Assembly (NCBI RefSeq): GCF_018614135.1 | Contig: NZ_JAGGOW010000070.1 | Span: forward strand, 1 to 59,755 | Length of the DNA stretch: 59,755 nucleotides | Reading direction: 5' to 3' | Source: Streptomyces sp. ISL-66 | Lineage (GTDB): Bacteria; Actinomycetota; Actinomycetes; Streptomycetales; Streptomycetaceae | Part shown: piece after piece, positions 43,887 to 52,121 of the stretch | How positions within the stretch are numbered: the first letter of the stretch is position 1 | How the letters are laid out: every line of letters starts with the position of its first letter | Translations under genes and position numbers: made by a program | Notes under the pieces: model-generated | The model's input: only the letters and a program-made list of their open reading frames with translations | Databases searched by the model: none | What the model was told of the DNA's origin: nothing

Positions 43887-44150
43887 ATGAACGTGGCCCA
43901 GGAACTCTTTCGCTTAGCGGAACTCGCCGCCAGGACCGGCCTCGAACCGAAGCTCGGGCAGCGCTTCGACAGGGATCCGGCCGGGGTCCTGCTGGAATTC
44001 GGACTCGAAGCGCAGGCATGGGACTGGGCGGCGGGCGCCACCCTCTCCATCGATGATCTGAGCACCGACGCGTACGCTCCGGCGGACATCTGCGTACACC
44101 CGTGCATCTGCAGCGCGGGCCAGATGGCGGACGTACAGGTGGTCGCGTGA
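43887..44150 (+). CDS. RiPP precursor peptide (azoline/azole type candidate)
   Basis: 87 aa. A leader-like N-terminus (LAARTGLEPKLGQRFDRDPA, then GVLLEFGLEAQ) resembles the DPxxxLxEfGLE block of nitrile-hydratase-like leaders. An acidic stretch LSIDDLSTD follows, and a Cys-containing C-terminus PADICVHPCICSAGQMADVQ. Cys69, Cys73, Cys75 and Ser76 are possible heterocyclisation sites. The ATG has GGGGGAAG upstream. Its TGA overlaps the GTG of the cyclodehydratase gene, which is the main support. Contains a TTA codon. The cleavage site is not certain. Confidence 0.75.
   Translation: MNVAQELFRLAELAARTGLEPKLGQRFDRDPAGVLLEFGLEAQAWDWAAGATLSIDDLSTDAYAPADICVHPCICSAGQMADVQVVA
43914..43916 (+). promoter_or_regulatory. 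TTA codon 10 of the RiPP precursor
   Basis: In-frame CGC-TTA-GCG. Makes precursor synthesis dependent on the bldA tRNA, tying the peptide to development. Confidence 0.8.
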
Positions 44151-46390
44151 CCTCCATACAGGAACCTCCGGCGGGCCCCTTCGTCGCCTTCAAGCGCCAC
44201 GTCAGAGCCGAGGCGGTCCCGGGCGAAGCCGCCTTCGTCCTGTCCGACCAGGGCGTGACCGTCCTGCGGGGCGGCGGGATCGAAAGCCTCGTCCCGCTGC
44301 TCGACGGCAGCCGCACGCTGCCCCAACTGCTGCGGGACGCCTCGCTGACCATGCCCGTCGCCGAGGCGGGACGCGCACTGCGCAGCCTCGCGCGGGCCAA
44401 TCTGGTCGGGTACCGCCCCTGCGCCGAAGCGGCCGGCGAGGACAGCGCCCTCGCCCAGGCCTACTGGGACCGGGCCGGTCTCGACGGGTACGAGGCGACG
44501 GCCGAAGTCGGCAGGGCGCCGGTCGCGGTGATCCCGGTCGGCGCGGTCGACGCCGGCGCGGCCCGCGCCGCCTGCTACGCCTCCGGGCTCAACGCGGTGG
44601 ACGAGGACTCCCGGGTCCCCCTGGCGCTGGTGGTGTGCTCGGACTACCTGGATCCGGGGCTGCGGTCCCTGGCCGCGCGACTGCGCGGCCAGGGCCGGTC
44701 CTGGCTGCTGGCCAGACCCTTCGCCGCCGACCCGTGGACCGGCCCGTTCTTCACCGCGGACTCGGCCGGGCCCTGCTGGACCTGCCTCGCGCACCGGCTG
44801 GCCGAACACCGCCGCAGCGAGGTGCCCGTACAGCGGGCCCTGGGCCTGGACGGACCCGCTCCGCGGCCCGCCCCGAGCCTCTCCGCCGTACGGTCGCTGG
44901 GGCTCCAGAGCGCCGTGCTGGAGATGTCGAAGTGGCTGGCGGGACTGCGCTACCCCGAGCAGCGCTCGGTCTGCGTCCTGGACAGCCTCAGCCTGAGCAC
45001 CACCCACCACACGGTGCTGCGCCGCCCGCAGTGCCCCGACTGCGGGGACCCCTCGCTCGTCGCCGCGCGGACCGCACGGCCGGTCGTTCCGGTGTCCCGT
45101 CCGAAGGCGGAGGGTTCCGGCAGCAACGACCGGGCGGTCTCCGCCGAGGGGATCCTCATCGAGAACCGCCGGCTGATCAGCCCGGTCACCGGCATCGTGA
45201 CGCACCTGCGCCCGGTGCCGGGGGTGCCCGAGGGACTCCACGCCTACGACTCCGGTCCCAACCTGGCGCTGCGCGGGCACTCGCTGGCCGGGGTCCACCA
45301 GGTCCTGCGCTCGCGCAGCGGGGGCAAGGGGGCGACCGCCACCGAGGCGCGGGCGAGCGCGCTGTGCGAGGCGGCGGAACGTTACAGCAGCTCCCGCCAG
45401 GGGGACGAGCTGGTCATCCGGGACTCGTTCACGGGCCTGGGCGCCGCGGCCGTCCACCCCAACTCCTACCAGCTGTTCGACGAGAGACAGTACGCCGACC
45501 GGGAGAGATGGAACGCCGGCCAGTCGCCCTTCCACCGGGTGAGCGAACCCTTCGACCCCGCGGCGGCCACCGAGTGGACGCCGGTCTGGTCCCTCACCGC
45601 GGGGGTCCACCGGCTGCTGCCCACCTCCACCCTCTACTTCGACTCGGGCGCGGGCGGCGGTCCCCGGGACGGCCTGTGGGCCGACTCCAACGGCAACGCC
45701 GCGGGCGGCAGCATCGAGGACGCCGTGGTCCAGGGCGTACTCGAACTCGTCGAGCGGGACTCCGTGGCCCTGTGGTGGTACAACCAACTGCGCCTGCCCG
45801 CCCTCGACCTGGACTCCTTCGACGAGCCCTGGCTGGAGTCGATGAGGGCCTCGCTGGCCCGCTCCGGCCGGCGGATCTGGGCCCTGGACCTCACCTCCGA
45901 CCTCGGCGTCCCCGTCGTGGTGGCCCTCTGTCAGAACACCGCGGACCCGGCCGAGGAGTTCGTCTTCGGATTCGGAGCGCACTTCGACCCGCGCCTGGCC
46001 CTGCGCAGGGCGCTCACCGAGATGGTGCAGCTGCTGCCGGCCCCCGGGGGTCGCGGTACGGCTCTGCCCGGTCAGCCGCAGCTGTTCCCCGATCCGGCGC
46101 AGTCCGCGCGGACGCCCGGATCCTGGCCGTACGCCGGGCGCAGCGCCGACCTCCTCGACGACGTCACGTACATCCGGAAGCTGCTGGAATCACACGGCCT
46201 GGAGCTGCTCGTCCTCGACCAGACCCGGCCGGACGTGGGCATTCCGGTGGTGAAGACCCTGGTGCCCGGACTGCGCCCGTTTTACGCCCGGTTCGCGCCG
46301 GGACGGCTCTTCGACGTACCGCCGAGTCTCGGTCAGCGGGACGCCGCTCCCGCACTGTGCGAACTCAACTCGGTCCCGCTGCCCCTGTAG
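44147..46390 (+). CDS. Fused E1-like/YcaO azoline cyclodehydratase
   Basis: 747 aa, a C-D fusion like PatD/TruD. The N-terminal part (about 1-305) is the ocin-ThiF-like partner that binds the leader; Cys210, Cys213, Cys296 and Cys299 form the zinc tetrad. The C-terminal part is the ATP-using YcaO domain, with GGKGATATEARASALCEAAE (about 392-411) supplying Glu400, Glu408 and Glu411 for Mg-ATP. The protein ends VPLPL, like the proline-rich tail needed for cyclodehydration. GTG start overlaps the precursor stop. No flavin dehydrogenase gene is present nearby, so thiazolines rather than thiazoles are expected unless one acts in trans. Confidence 0.88.
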   Translation: MTSIQEPPAGPFVAFKRHVRAEAVPGEAAFVLSDQGVTVLRGGGIESLVPLLDGSRTLPQLLRDASLTMPVAEAGRALRSLARANLVGYRPCAEAAGEDSALAQAYWDRAGLDGYEATAEVGRAPVAVIPVGAVDAGAARAACYASGLNAVDEDSRVPLALVVCSDYLDPGLRSLAARLRGQGRSWLLARPFAADPWTGPFFTADSAGPCWTCLAHRLAEHRRSEVPVQRALGLDGPAPRPAPSLSAVRSLGLQSAVLEMSKWLAGLRYPEQRSVCVLDSLSLSTTHHTVLRRPQCPDCGDPSLVAARTARPVVPVSRPKAEGSGSNDRAVSAEGILIENRRLISPVTGIVTHLRPVPGVPEGLHAYDSGPNLALRGHSLAGVHQVLRSRSGGKGATATEARASALCEAAERYSSSRQGDELVIRDSFTGLGAAAVHPNSYQLFDERQYADRERWNAGQSPFHRVSEPFDPAAATEWTPVWSLTAGVHRLLPTSTLYFDSGAGGGPRDGLWADSNGNAAGGSIEDAVVQGVLELVERDSVALWWYNQLRLPALDLDSFDEPWLESMRASLARSGRRIWALDLTSDLGVPVVVALCQNTADPAEEFVFGFGAHFDPRLALRRALTEMVQLLPAPGGRGTALPGQPQLFPDPAQSARTPGSWPYAGRSADLLDDVTYIRKLLESHGLELLVLDQTRPDVGIPVVKTLVPGLRPFYARFAPGRLFDVPPSLGQRDAAPALCELNSVPLPL

Positions 46391-46484
46391 ATCAGGACTG
46401 TCCCGTTACCCGCCCTCTGCCTGGCAGGCTCGGCATATAGTGCGATCTCAGACCCTCCCGATTTCCCTACTGAGGAGCGAGCAT

Positions 46485-47777
46485 ATGACGGGCCGTTTCC
46501 GGACTGCGGACAACGACCTAGCTCAAGGGACGGAGCAAGCGGAAAGTTTAAGTCCGGACAAACGCGGTCGCCTTTCCGACGTCTTGGCGCCGCGTCTCGC
46601 GCAGGGCATCGTGGTCGTGGTCCTGTCCGGATACGGAATCATCACCGCGCTCAATGCGGAATATGCGCTCCGCGGCCGGACGCGCGAGCTCATCGTCTGT
46701 GAAGCGGCCGTCCTGGTCCTTTATGCCGTGCAGCTGGTCCTCACCTCGGCCCGGGCCCGCCGGTGGTCCGCCGGCCGCAAATGCGCCGCCCTGGCGGTGC
46801 AGTTCGTCCTCACCTTCCTGCCCGTGGTCTGGCTGGACCTGGCGTGGGGCAGCGTGGCGGGACCGCTGTGCGCCTCGGTCCTGCTGCTCGCGCCGCCCCG
46901 GATCGCCTGGCCCGCCTTCGGGGTCGTCTCGCTCGTCGTGGTGTGGTGGGCGGTGGGCAAGGGCGGCACCGTGCTCGACGTGGCCTACGTGGGCATCTCC
47001 ACCGCCCTGACCGGCCTGGTCATCTACGGACTGACCCGGCTGACCGATCTGGTCCACGAAGTCCACGAGGCCCGCGCGGAGATGGCCAGGATGGCCGTCA
47101 ACCAGGAGCGGCTGAGGTTCGCCAGGGACCTGCACGACCTCCTCGGCTACAGCCTCTCGGCCATCTCCCTGAAGTGCGAGCTGATCACCCGGCTCGTCGT
47201 CAACAACCCCGAGCGGGCCCGCGACGAGGTCGCCTCCGTCCTCGGGGTGTCGCGCCAGGCGCTGGCCGACGTACGGATGGTGGCCAGTGGATACCGTGAC
47301 ATGTCCCTGGCATCCGAGGCGCAGTCGGTGGTCAGCGTCATGGCCGCGGCCGACGTCCGGGCAGAGGTGGACATCGACTGCGGGCGGCTGCACCCGCTCG
47401 TGGACACCGTGCTGGCGACCGCCCTGCGCGAGGGCGTGACCAACATCCTCCGGCACAGCAAGGTGCAGTCCTGCCTCATCCGGGCGACGGTCGAGGGGGA
47501 GACGGTGGAACTGGTGCTGGAGAACGACGGGGTGGACGCCATAGGCCTCTCGGACTCCGCCGATCGCGGCAGCGGGCTGGGGAACCTCGACGCCAGGCTC
47601 ACGGCGATCGGCGGGGTGCTGAGCGCCGGCGTCGAATCGAAGGGACGCTTCCGCCTGACGGCGAGGGCGCCGCTCAGGCCGGCCGCGCCCGAGCCGGCGG
47701 AGCTCGTCGAACCGCAGCGGTACAGGGGCGCCGGGATAACGGCGGATGTTCGGGTGTCGGGAAATCCGGCTGCCTGA
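46485..47777 (+). CDS. Membrane sensor histidine kinase (HisKA_3/NarL-type)
   Basis: 430 aa. About six membrane helices between residues 39 and 186, no large extracellular loop, then a dimerisation helix with phospho-acceptor His217 (RDLHDLLGYSLS) and a HATPase domain with a GSGLGNLDARL lid. DesK-like intramembrane sensor. ATG 46485 with GAGGAG upstream. Carries a TTA codon at position 22. Lies 94 bp after the cyclodehydratase and 30 bp before its response regulator. Confidence 0.92.
   Translation: MTGRFRTADNDLAQGTEQAESLSPDKRGRLSDVLAPRLAQGIVVVVLSGYGIITALNAEYALRGRTRELIVCEAAVLVLYAVQLVLTSARARRWSAGRKCAALAVQFVLTFLPVVWLDLAWGSVAGPLCASVLLLAPPRIAWPAFGVVSLVVVWWAVGKGGTVLDVAYVGISTALTGLVIYGLTRLTDLVHEVHEARAEMARMAVNQERLRFARDLHDLLGYSLSAISLKCELITRLVVNNPERARDEVASVLGVSRQALADVRMVASGYRDMSLASEAQSVVSVMAAADVRAEVDIDCGRLHPLVDTVLATALREGVTNILRHSKVQSCLIRATVEGETVELVLENDGVDAIGLSDSADRGSGLGNLDARLTAIGGVLSAGVESKGRFRLTARAPLRPAAPEPAELVEPQRYRGAGITADVRVSGNPAA
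46548..46550 (+). promoter_or_regulatory. TTA codon 22 of the sensor kinase
   Basis: In-frame AGT-TTA-AGT in the N-terminal cytoplasmic tail, predicting bldA-dependent translation of the kinase. Confidence 0.8.
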
Positions 47778-47807
47778 ACCGGCAGATGGGGAACGGAGGA
47801 ACAACGA

Positions 47808-48422
47808 ATGCTGTCGCTGAATATTCTTCTCGCCGAAGATGTCCACATGGTCCGCGGCGCTCTCATCGCCCTGCTCGAACTGGAACCCGACTTCTCTGTG
47901 GTCGCATCCGTCGACCGGGGTGATCTCATCGTGCCCGCCGCACTCGAAAAGCGGCCCGATGTCGCGATCATCGACATCGATCTGCCGGGCACGGACGGGC
48001 TGACGGCCGCCGCCGAACTGCACGAACGCCTGCCGGGCTGTCGCACGCTGATCCTCACCAGCCTCGGGAGACCCGGCACCCTGCGCCGGGCGATGGCCGC
48101 CCGCGTTTCGGGGTTCCTGCTGAAGGACTCTCCGCCGGCCCGGCTCGCCCAGGCCGTACGGGCCGTGGCCAACGGGCAGCGGGTGATCGATCCCGATCTC
48201 GCGCTCAGCGCCTGGGAGGCACTGGACAACCCGATCTCCCCCCGCGAGACGCAGGTGCTCCGGCTCGCCGCCCGCGGCGCGGACGCCGGCGAGATCGCCG
48301 AGGAGCTGTTCCTGACCGAGGGCACGGTACGGAACTACCTGACGGCCATCGTGGACAAGCTCAACGCCCGCAACCGGATCGATGCCATCCGGATCGCGGA
48401 GGAGGCCGGATGGATCCCGTAG
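47808..48422 (+). CDS. NarL/LuxR-family response regulator
   Basis: 204 aa. Receiver with acidic pair Glu10-Asp11, phospho-acceptor Asp56 (AIIDIDLPG) and the FLLKD lysine motif, then a LuxR helix-turn-helix (ISPRETQVLRLAARGADAGE... TVRNYLTAIVDKL). A canonical, phosphorylatable regulator paired with the kinase at 46485. CGGAGGA precedes ATG 47808. Targets unknown; the RiPP genes and the convergent FAAL operon are the nearest. Confidence 0.93.
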   Translation: MLSLNILLAEDVHMVRGALIALLELEPDFSVVASVDRGDLIVPAALEKRPDVAIIDIDLPGTDGLTAAAELHERLPGCRTLILTSLGRPGTLRRAMAARVSGFLLKDSPPARLAQAVRAVANGQRVIDPDLALSAWEALDNPISPRETQVLRLAARGADAGEIAEELFLTEGTVRNYLTAIVDKLNARNRIDAIRIAEEAGWIP

Positions 48423-48455
48423 CGGTCCGGGCGCGGGCGGCGCGGGCGGTGTGAT

Positions 48456-48527
48456 CGGGGTGAACTGGGCGACCGGGGTGAATTGGGTGGGCGGGGTGAC
48501 CGAGGTGCCCCGGGTGCTCATCCCAGG
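48456..48527. repeat. 18-bp tandem repeat between response regulator and ACP-AT genes
   Basis: Three to four imperfect copies of an 18-bp unit beginning CGGGGTGAAYTGGG at 48456, 48474, 48492 and (weaker) 48510. Runs into the 3' end of the ACP-AT gene. Could act as a spacer or weak terminator. Confidence 0.7.
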
Positions 48528-49753
48528 GCCAGCGGTCCCGCGTTGAGAGCGGAGAGGACCCCGGCCATGTCCACCGCATTGGTCTGGGGACCGCGGCACA
48601 GCGCCAGACACGTGGGCCCCCGGGAGCCGGCCATCCGCCGGATGAAGGGCAACAGCACCGCCTTCGGGCCGATCTCCACCACATGGCTGGGGCTCTGCTG
48701 GGCGAGCATCTGCCGGGCCGCGTCGGCGAACCGCACCGGCGAGGTGATCTGGGCCGTCCAATACGCGGCGTCCAGCGGCTCCTCGATCCGCCGCCCGTAC
48801 ACCGTCGAGTAGTACGGGACCTTGGGCTTCGACCCCGCCAGATGGCGGGCCGCCGCCTCGAAGCGCGGGGTGACCGGTTCCATCAGGGGAGAGTGGAAGG
48901 CGTGCGTCACCTGGAGGAAGGCGCTCGAGATGCCGATCGACGCCAGCCGCTCCCGGACCCGTTCCAGCCCCTCCATCTCACCCGACAGGACCGTGGCGCG
49001 GGCCGCGTTGAACGCCCCGATCGTCACGCCCGGCTCGCACGCCGTGGCCTCCGCGGCCTCGAACGGGTCCGCGCAGGTCGCCATCATCCCGCCGCCCGTG
49101 GGCAGGTACTGCATGTACATCCCGCGGAAGCAGACCAGCCGGGCCGCGTCCTCCAGGGGCAGCGCCCCGCCCACGACGGCGGCCGCGATCTCCCCGATGC
49201 CGTGCCCGAGCACGGCGACCGGACGCACCTCCTGCTCCTCCAGCAGGGTCATCGCCAGCGCGTACCCGACGGCGAACAGGGCCGGCTGGGTCAGCGCCGT
49301 CTGGTGCACCCGGGGGTCCCCGGTGAGGATCAGCTCCGTCACGGACATCCCGAGGTACGGGCGGATCGCGGCGTCGGCGGCCCTGAGGTGGTGGCGGTAG
49401 CCCGAGAGCTCCTCGTACAGCTTGGCCGTCATCCGGGGATGCTGGGAGCCCTGCCCGGTGAAGACGAACGCGGCGCGCACCCGGCCGCCGCGCCGGCCCA
49501 TGCCCTCCCGCATGGCCAGGAAGCGCGCCAGATCGCGGATCGTGGGGTACGCCCAGATGTCGGCGGGGTCCAGCAGCGGTCCGAACCGTTCCTCGATGTC
49601 CCCGTACAGACCGAGCAGGCCGATCGAGTCGAGGCCCCAGTCGGTCAGCGGTTCGTCCTGGGGCACCTCCCGTCGTACGTATCCGCCGATCGTTTCGGCG
49701 AGCCAGGCCGCGAAAACCCGCTCGTCGGGACCGCCCGGTGCATCCGCGTTCAA
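48518..49753 (-). CDS. ACP-acyltransferase didomain with Ser-to-Gly change in the AT active site
   Basis: 411 aa. N-terminal carrier domain (about 10-82) with attachment Ser43 in WGLDSIGL. AT domain from about 93: FVFTGQGSQHPRM, then GHGIGE at 183-188 where GHSxGE is expected, so the nucleophile position is Gly185 (codon GGC). The second catalytic motif THAFHSPLMEP with His287 is intact, and HAFH is the malonyl-type signature. Start is TTG 49753, with GAGGGAG 6 nt upstream. It lies 37 bp after the FAAL stop and probably receives the FAAL acyl group on its ACP. The AT may be structural or non-catalytic. Confidence 0.85.
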   Translation of the reverse strand: MNADAPGGPDERVFAAWLAETIGGYVRREVPQDEPLTDWGLDSIGLLGLYGDIEERFGPLLDPADIWAYPTIRDLARFLAMREGMGRRGGRVRAAFVFTGQGSQHPRMTAKLYEELSGYRHHLRAADAAIRPYLGMSVTELILTGDPRVHQTALTQPALFAVGYALAMTLLEEQEVRPVAVLGHGIGEIAAAVVGGALPLEDAARLVCFRGMYMQYLPTGGGMMATCADPFEAAEATACEPGVTIGAFNAARATVLSGEMEGLERVRERLASIGISSAFLQVTHAFHSPLMEPVTPRFEAAARHLAGSKPKVPYYSTVYGRRIEEPLDAAYWTAQITSPVRFADAARQMLAQQSPSHVVEIGPKAVLLPFIRRMAGSRGPTCLALCRGPQTNAVDMAGVLSALNAGPLALG

Positions 49754-49790
49754 GTCAAGCTCCCTCTCGGATCGGTGTCCCTTGACCAGC

Positions 49791-51530
49791 TCAACGCGAA
49801 GGCCCGGCCGGTGCTCTCAGTTCGTTGTCGAGGTGCTGGTACAGGGGTCTGATCCCGCCGGTGAGGAACAGCCGGCGCATCGCGGTCCGCTCCACCTTCC
49901 CGCTGGTGGTGCGCCGGACCGTGCCGGGCCGTACCAGCAGCACCCCGCCCACCGCGATGTCGTACTCCTCGGCGAGGCAGCGCCGTATGCCTTCGGCGAC
50001 CGCCTCGAGGTCCAGCGCGTAGCGCTTGTGCGTGCGCAGCTCCTGCACCAGTACGACGCGTTCGCGTTCGCGCTCGCCGGGTACGGAGAAGGCCGTTCCC
50101 GTGCCGAACAGGGCGCTGATCCGCTGGACGGTGTGTTCGAGGTCCTGGGGGTACAGGTTGCGGCCGGCGACCACGATCATGTCCTTCAGCCTGCCGGTCA
50201 CGTAGAGGTCGCCCTCGTGCAGGACGCCGAGGTCCCCCGTCCGCAGCTGACCGCCCATGCCGTCCACGGCGACGCCGAACCGCTCGGTGGTCGCCGTGCG
50301 GTCGCGCCAGTAGCCCTGCCCGACGGCCGGACCGGACACCCAGATCTCGCCGACCTCGCCGTCCGGGAGCAGTTCGAGCGTCTCCGGGTCCACGATCAGC
50401 ACCTCGGTCGCGCTGTCGGGCGTACCGCTGGACATCAGGGTGCGGACCGGCTTGCCGGGGCGCGGGGCCTTCATCCGGCGCTGCTCCAGCGCGTCGGCGT
50501 CCACCGTCACGGGCTCGCCGTCGGCGGGTCCGCCGGCCACCAGCAGGGTCGCCTCGGCCAGGCCGTACGCGGATCTCATGGCCTCGGGGCGCAGGCCCGC
50601 GGCGGCGAACCGGGCGGTGAAGGCCCGGCGGGTCTGCGCGAGGACCGGTTCCCCGCCCGAGACGGCGATCCGCCAGCCGGACAGGTCGATGCCTTCGAGC
50701 TGTTCGTCGGTGATCCGCCGCACGCACAGGCCGTACGCGAAGTCGGGTGCGCCGCTGACCTCGATCCCGTACCGGCTGATGGCCTCCAGCCAGCGCACGG
50801 GGCGCTTCACGAAGGCCTCGGGGGTGATCATCACCGAGGTGCCGCCCAGCCACAGCGGGTGCAGCAACTGGCCGACCAGGCCCATGTCGTGGTGCAGCGG
50901 CAGCCAGCCGCCGATCCGGGCACCCGGCCCGGCGCCGAGCATCCGGCCCAGCGCCTCCTGGTTGGCGAGCAGGTTGCCGTGGGTGACGACGACCCCGCGC
51001 GGGCTGCCGGTGGACCCGGAGGTGTACTGGAGGTAGGCGACGCTGTCCCGGTCCAGCTCCGGGAGCTTCCACTCGGCGTGCTGCGGCACGGCGTCGGCGG
51101 CCAGGCACGGGATCTGCCCGTGGCCCCGGCCGGCCAGTATCCGGGAGATGGCGGGGGCGAGCGCGGCGTCGGTCAGGACGGCGCAGGGTCCCGACTCCTT
51201 CAGGATTCCGGCGACCCGCTCCTCGTGGTGGCTGCGGCCGCCGGACGGCGGGACCGGCACGGCGATCGCGCCCGCGTACAGGCAGGCCAGGAAGGACACG
51301 GCGAACTGGTGGCGGGAGTCGTGCAGCAGCATCACCCGCTCGCCGGCGCTGCCGCGCACCTGGAGCCAGCCGGCGAGCTCGCGCGCCGAAGCGTCGAGCG
51401 CGCGGTAGGACACCGATGCGGGACGGCCGGATTCGTCGCTGTCCGGCAGCAGCAGGAGCGCCTCACGATCGGGTGTCAGCCGGGCTCTGTCGATCATCAG
51501 TTCGGTAAAACTGCGGTAGTCGCTGGTCAC
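49791..51530 (-). CDS. Fatty acyl-AMP ligase (FAAL)
   Basis: 579 aa. P-loop YTSGSTGSPRG (169-179), FAAL-type LPLHHDMGLVGQLLHPL (about 207), SGAPDFAYGLCVRRI, AYGLAEATLLV (A5), GDLGVLHEGDLYVTGRLKDMIVVAGRNLYPQDLE, and C-terminal TTSGKVERT. Activates a fatty or other carboxylic acid as the adenylate and loads an ACP, most likely the carrier domain of the next gene. GTG start 51530. Promoter with a SARP box at 51610-51661. Confidence 0.92.
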   Translation of the reverse strand: MTSDYRSFTELMIDRARLTPDREALLLLPDSDESGRPASVSYRALDASARELAGWLQVRGSAGERVMLLHDSRHQFAVSFLACLYAGAIAVPVPPSGGRSHHEERVAGILKESGPCAVLTDAALAPAISRILAGRGHGQIPCLAADAVPQHAEWKLPELDRDSVAYLQYTSGSTGSPRGVVVTHGNLLANQEALGRMLGAGPGARIGGWLPLHHDMGLVGQLLHPLWLGGTSVMITPEAFVKRPVRWLEAISRYGIEVSGAPDFAYGLCVRRITDEQLEGIDLSGWRIAVSGGEPVLAQTRRAFTARFAAAGLRPEAMRSAYGLAEATLLVAGGPADGEPVTVDADALEQRRMKAPRPGKPVRTLMSSGTPDSATEVLIVDPETLELLPDGEVGEIWVSGPAVGQGYWRDRTATTERFGVAVDGMGGQLRTGDLGVLHEGDLYVTGRLKDMIVVAGRNLYPQDLEHTVQRISALFGTGTAFSVPGERERERVVLVQELRTHKRYALDLEAVAEGIRRCLAEEYDIAVGGVLLVRPGTVRRTTSGKVERTAMRRLFLTGGIRPLYQHLDNELRAPAGPSR

Positions 51531-51609
51531 TTCCGGGTCCCCCTGGCAATGTCTTGTGGGCGCAGCGGGCACGCTTTGCCGTGGGTGCCTCGCTCCCGCC
51601 CGGAGCAGG

Positions 51610-51661
51610 AACGTAGGTGCGCCCTCTCGAAGGACACTCGACCCTCGCTGAGGACGCTCGA
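51610..51661 (-). promoter_or_regulatory. SARP box and -10 for the FAAL operon
   Basis: Minus strand: TCGAGCG (51661-51655), TCGAGTG (51641-51635), TCGAGAG (51630-51624), then exactly 8 bp and TACGTT (51615-51610) as -10. The 8-bp gap from last heptamer to -10 is the known SARP layout. The two outer heptamers lie in an adjacent 20-bp direct repeat (51631-51670, two mismatches). Confidence 0.75.
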
Positions 51662-51713
51662 CCGTCGCTGGGACCCGCTGGCCGGTGATCCGGTCGCCCG
51701 GTGGGCCGTGGGG

Positions 51714-51926
51714 TCAGGTGTGACTCGTCCAGCCGACCCGGGGCCGCGGGCGGCGCCGGCCGCCCCAGGGCGCGGGAGCCGACGAGGTCCCGTCCTCCTC
51801 GGCCCCGTCCTCGGCCGGTGCCGCGAGGCAGGCGCACAGGACGGCCGTCAGCGCCGCCAGTTCCTCGGCATCGGGCTGCCCACGCAGGACGGTGAAACGG
51901 ACCTGCGCATCGGTCGAGTCATCCAT
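51714..51926 (-). CDS. Acyl-CoA carboxylase epsilon-like subunit
   Basis: 70 aa. VRFTVLRGQPDAEELAALTA is the N-terminal helix signature of AccE/PccE subunits; the C-terminus GRRRPRPRVGWTSHT resembles their basic tail. These small proteins stabilise the actinobacterial alpha-beta carboxylase complex. The partner beta subunit is at 41136. The ATG at 51926 has GGAG close upstream; the frame from 52007 is rejected. Short, so moderate confidence. Confidence 0.7.
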   Translation of the reverse strand: MDDSTDAQVRFTVLRGQPDAEELAALTAVLCACLAAPAEDGAEEDGTSSAPAPWGGRRRPRPRVGWTSHT

Positions 51927-52121
51927 GCTCCGATGCTGCGCTGCCGTGCTCGCAGGGGACTCGTACGGCGGCGGGTGCGGGGCAGGAGGGCCGCAGGAGC
52001 GCCGCAAGAGCGCGGCCGGAGTGCGGCCGGAGTGCGGGAAGAGCCCGGGATGAGCCCGGGATGAGCCCGCAAAGAGCGGGGGCGGGGCGCGGCTGGACCG
52101 CGGCGCCGGGGACGGTTGTGC

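Noticed and set aside
43648..46484. Azole dehydrogenase, protease or dedicated transporter for the RiPP module
   Set aside because: No such gene was found beside the precursor and cyclodehydratase; both strands of the flanks are taken up by regulators.
48456..48527. CRISPR-like repeats
   Set aside because: The 18-bp units are directly tandem with no spacers and decay quickly; simple tandem duplication.
51631..51670. Direct repeat as an attachment or insertion-site duplication
   Set aside because: Copies are adjacent with no element between, and they carry SARP heptamers correctly placed before a -10.
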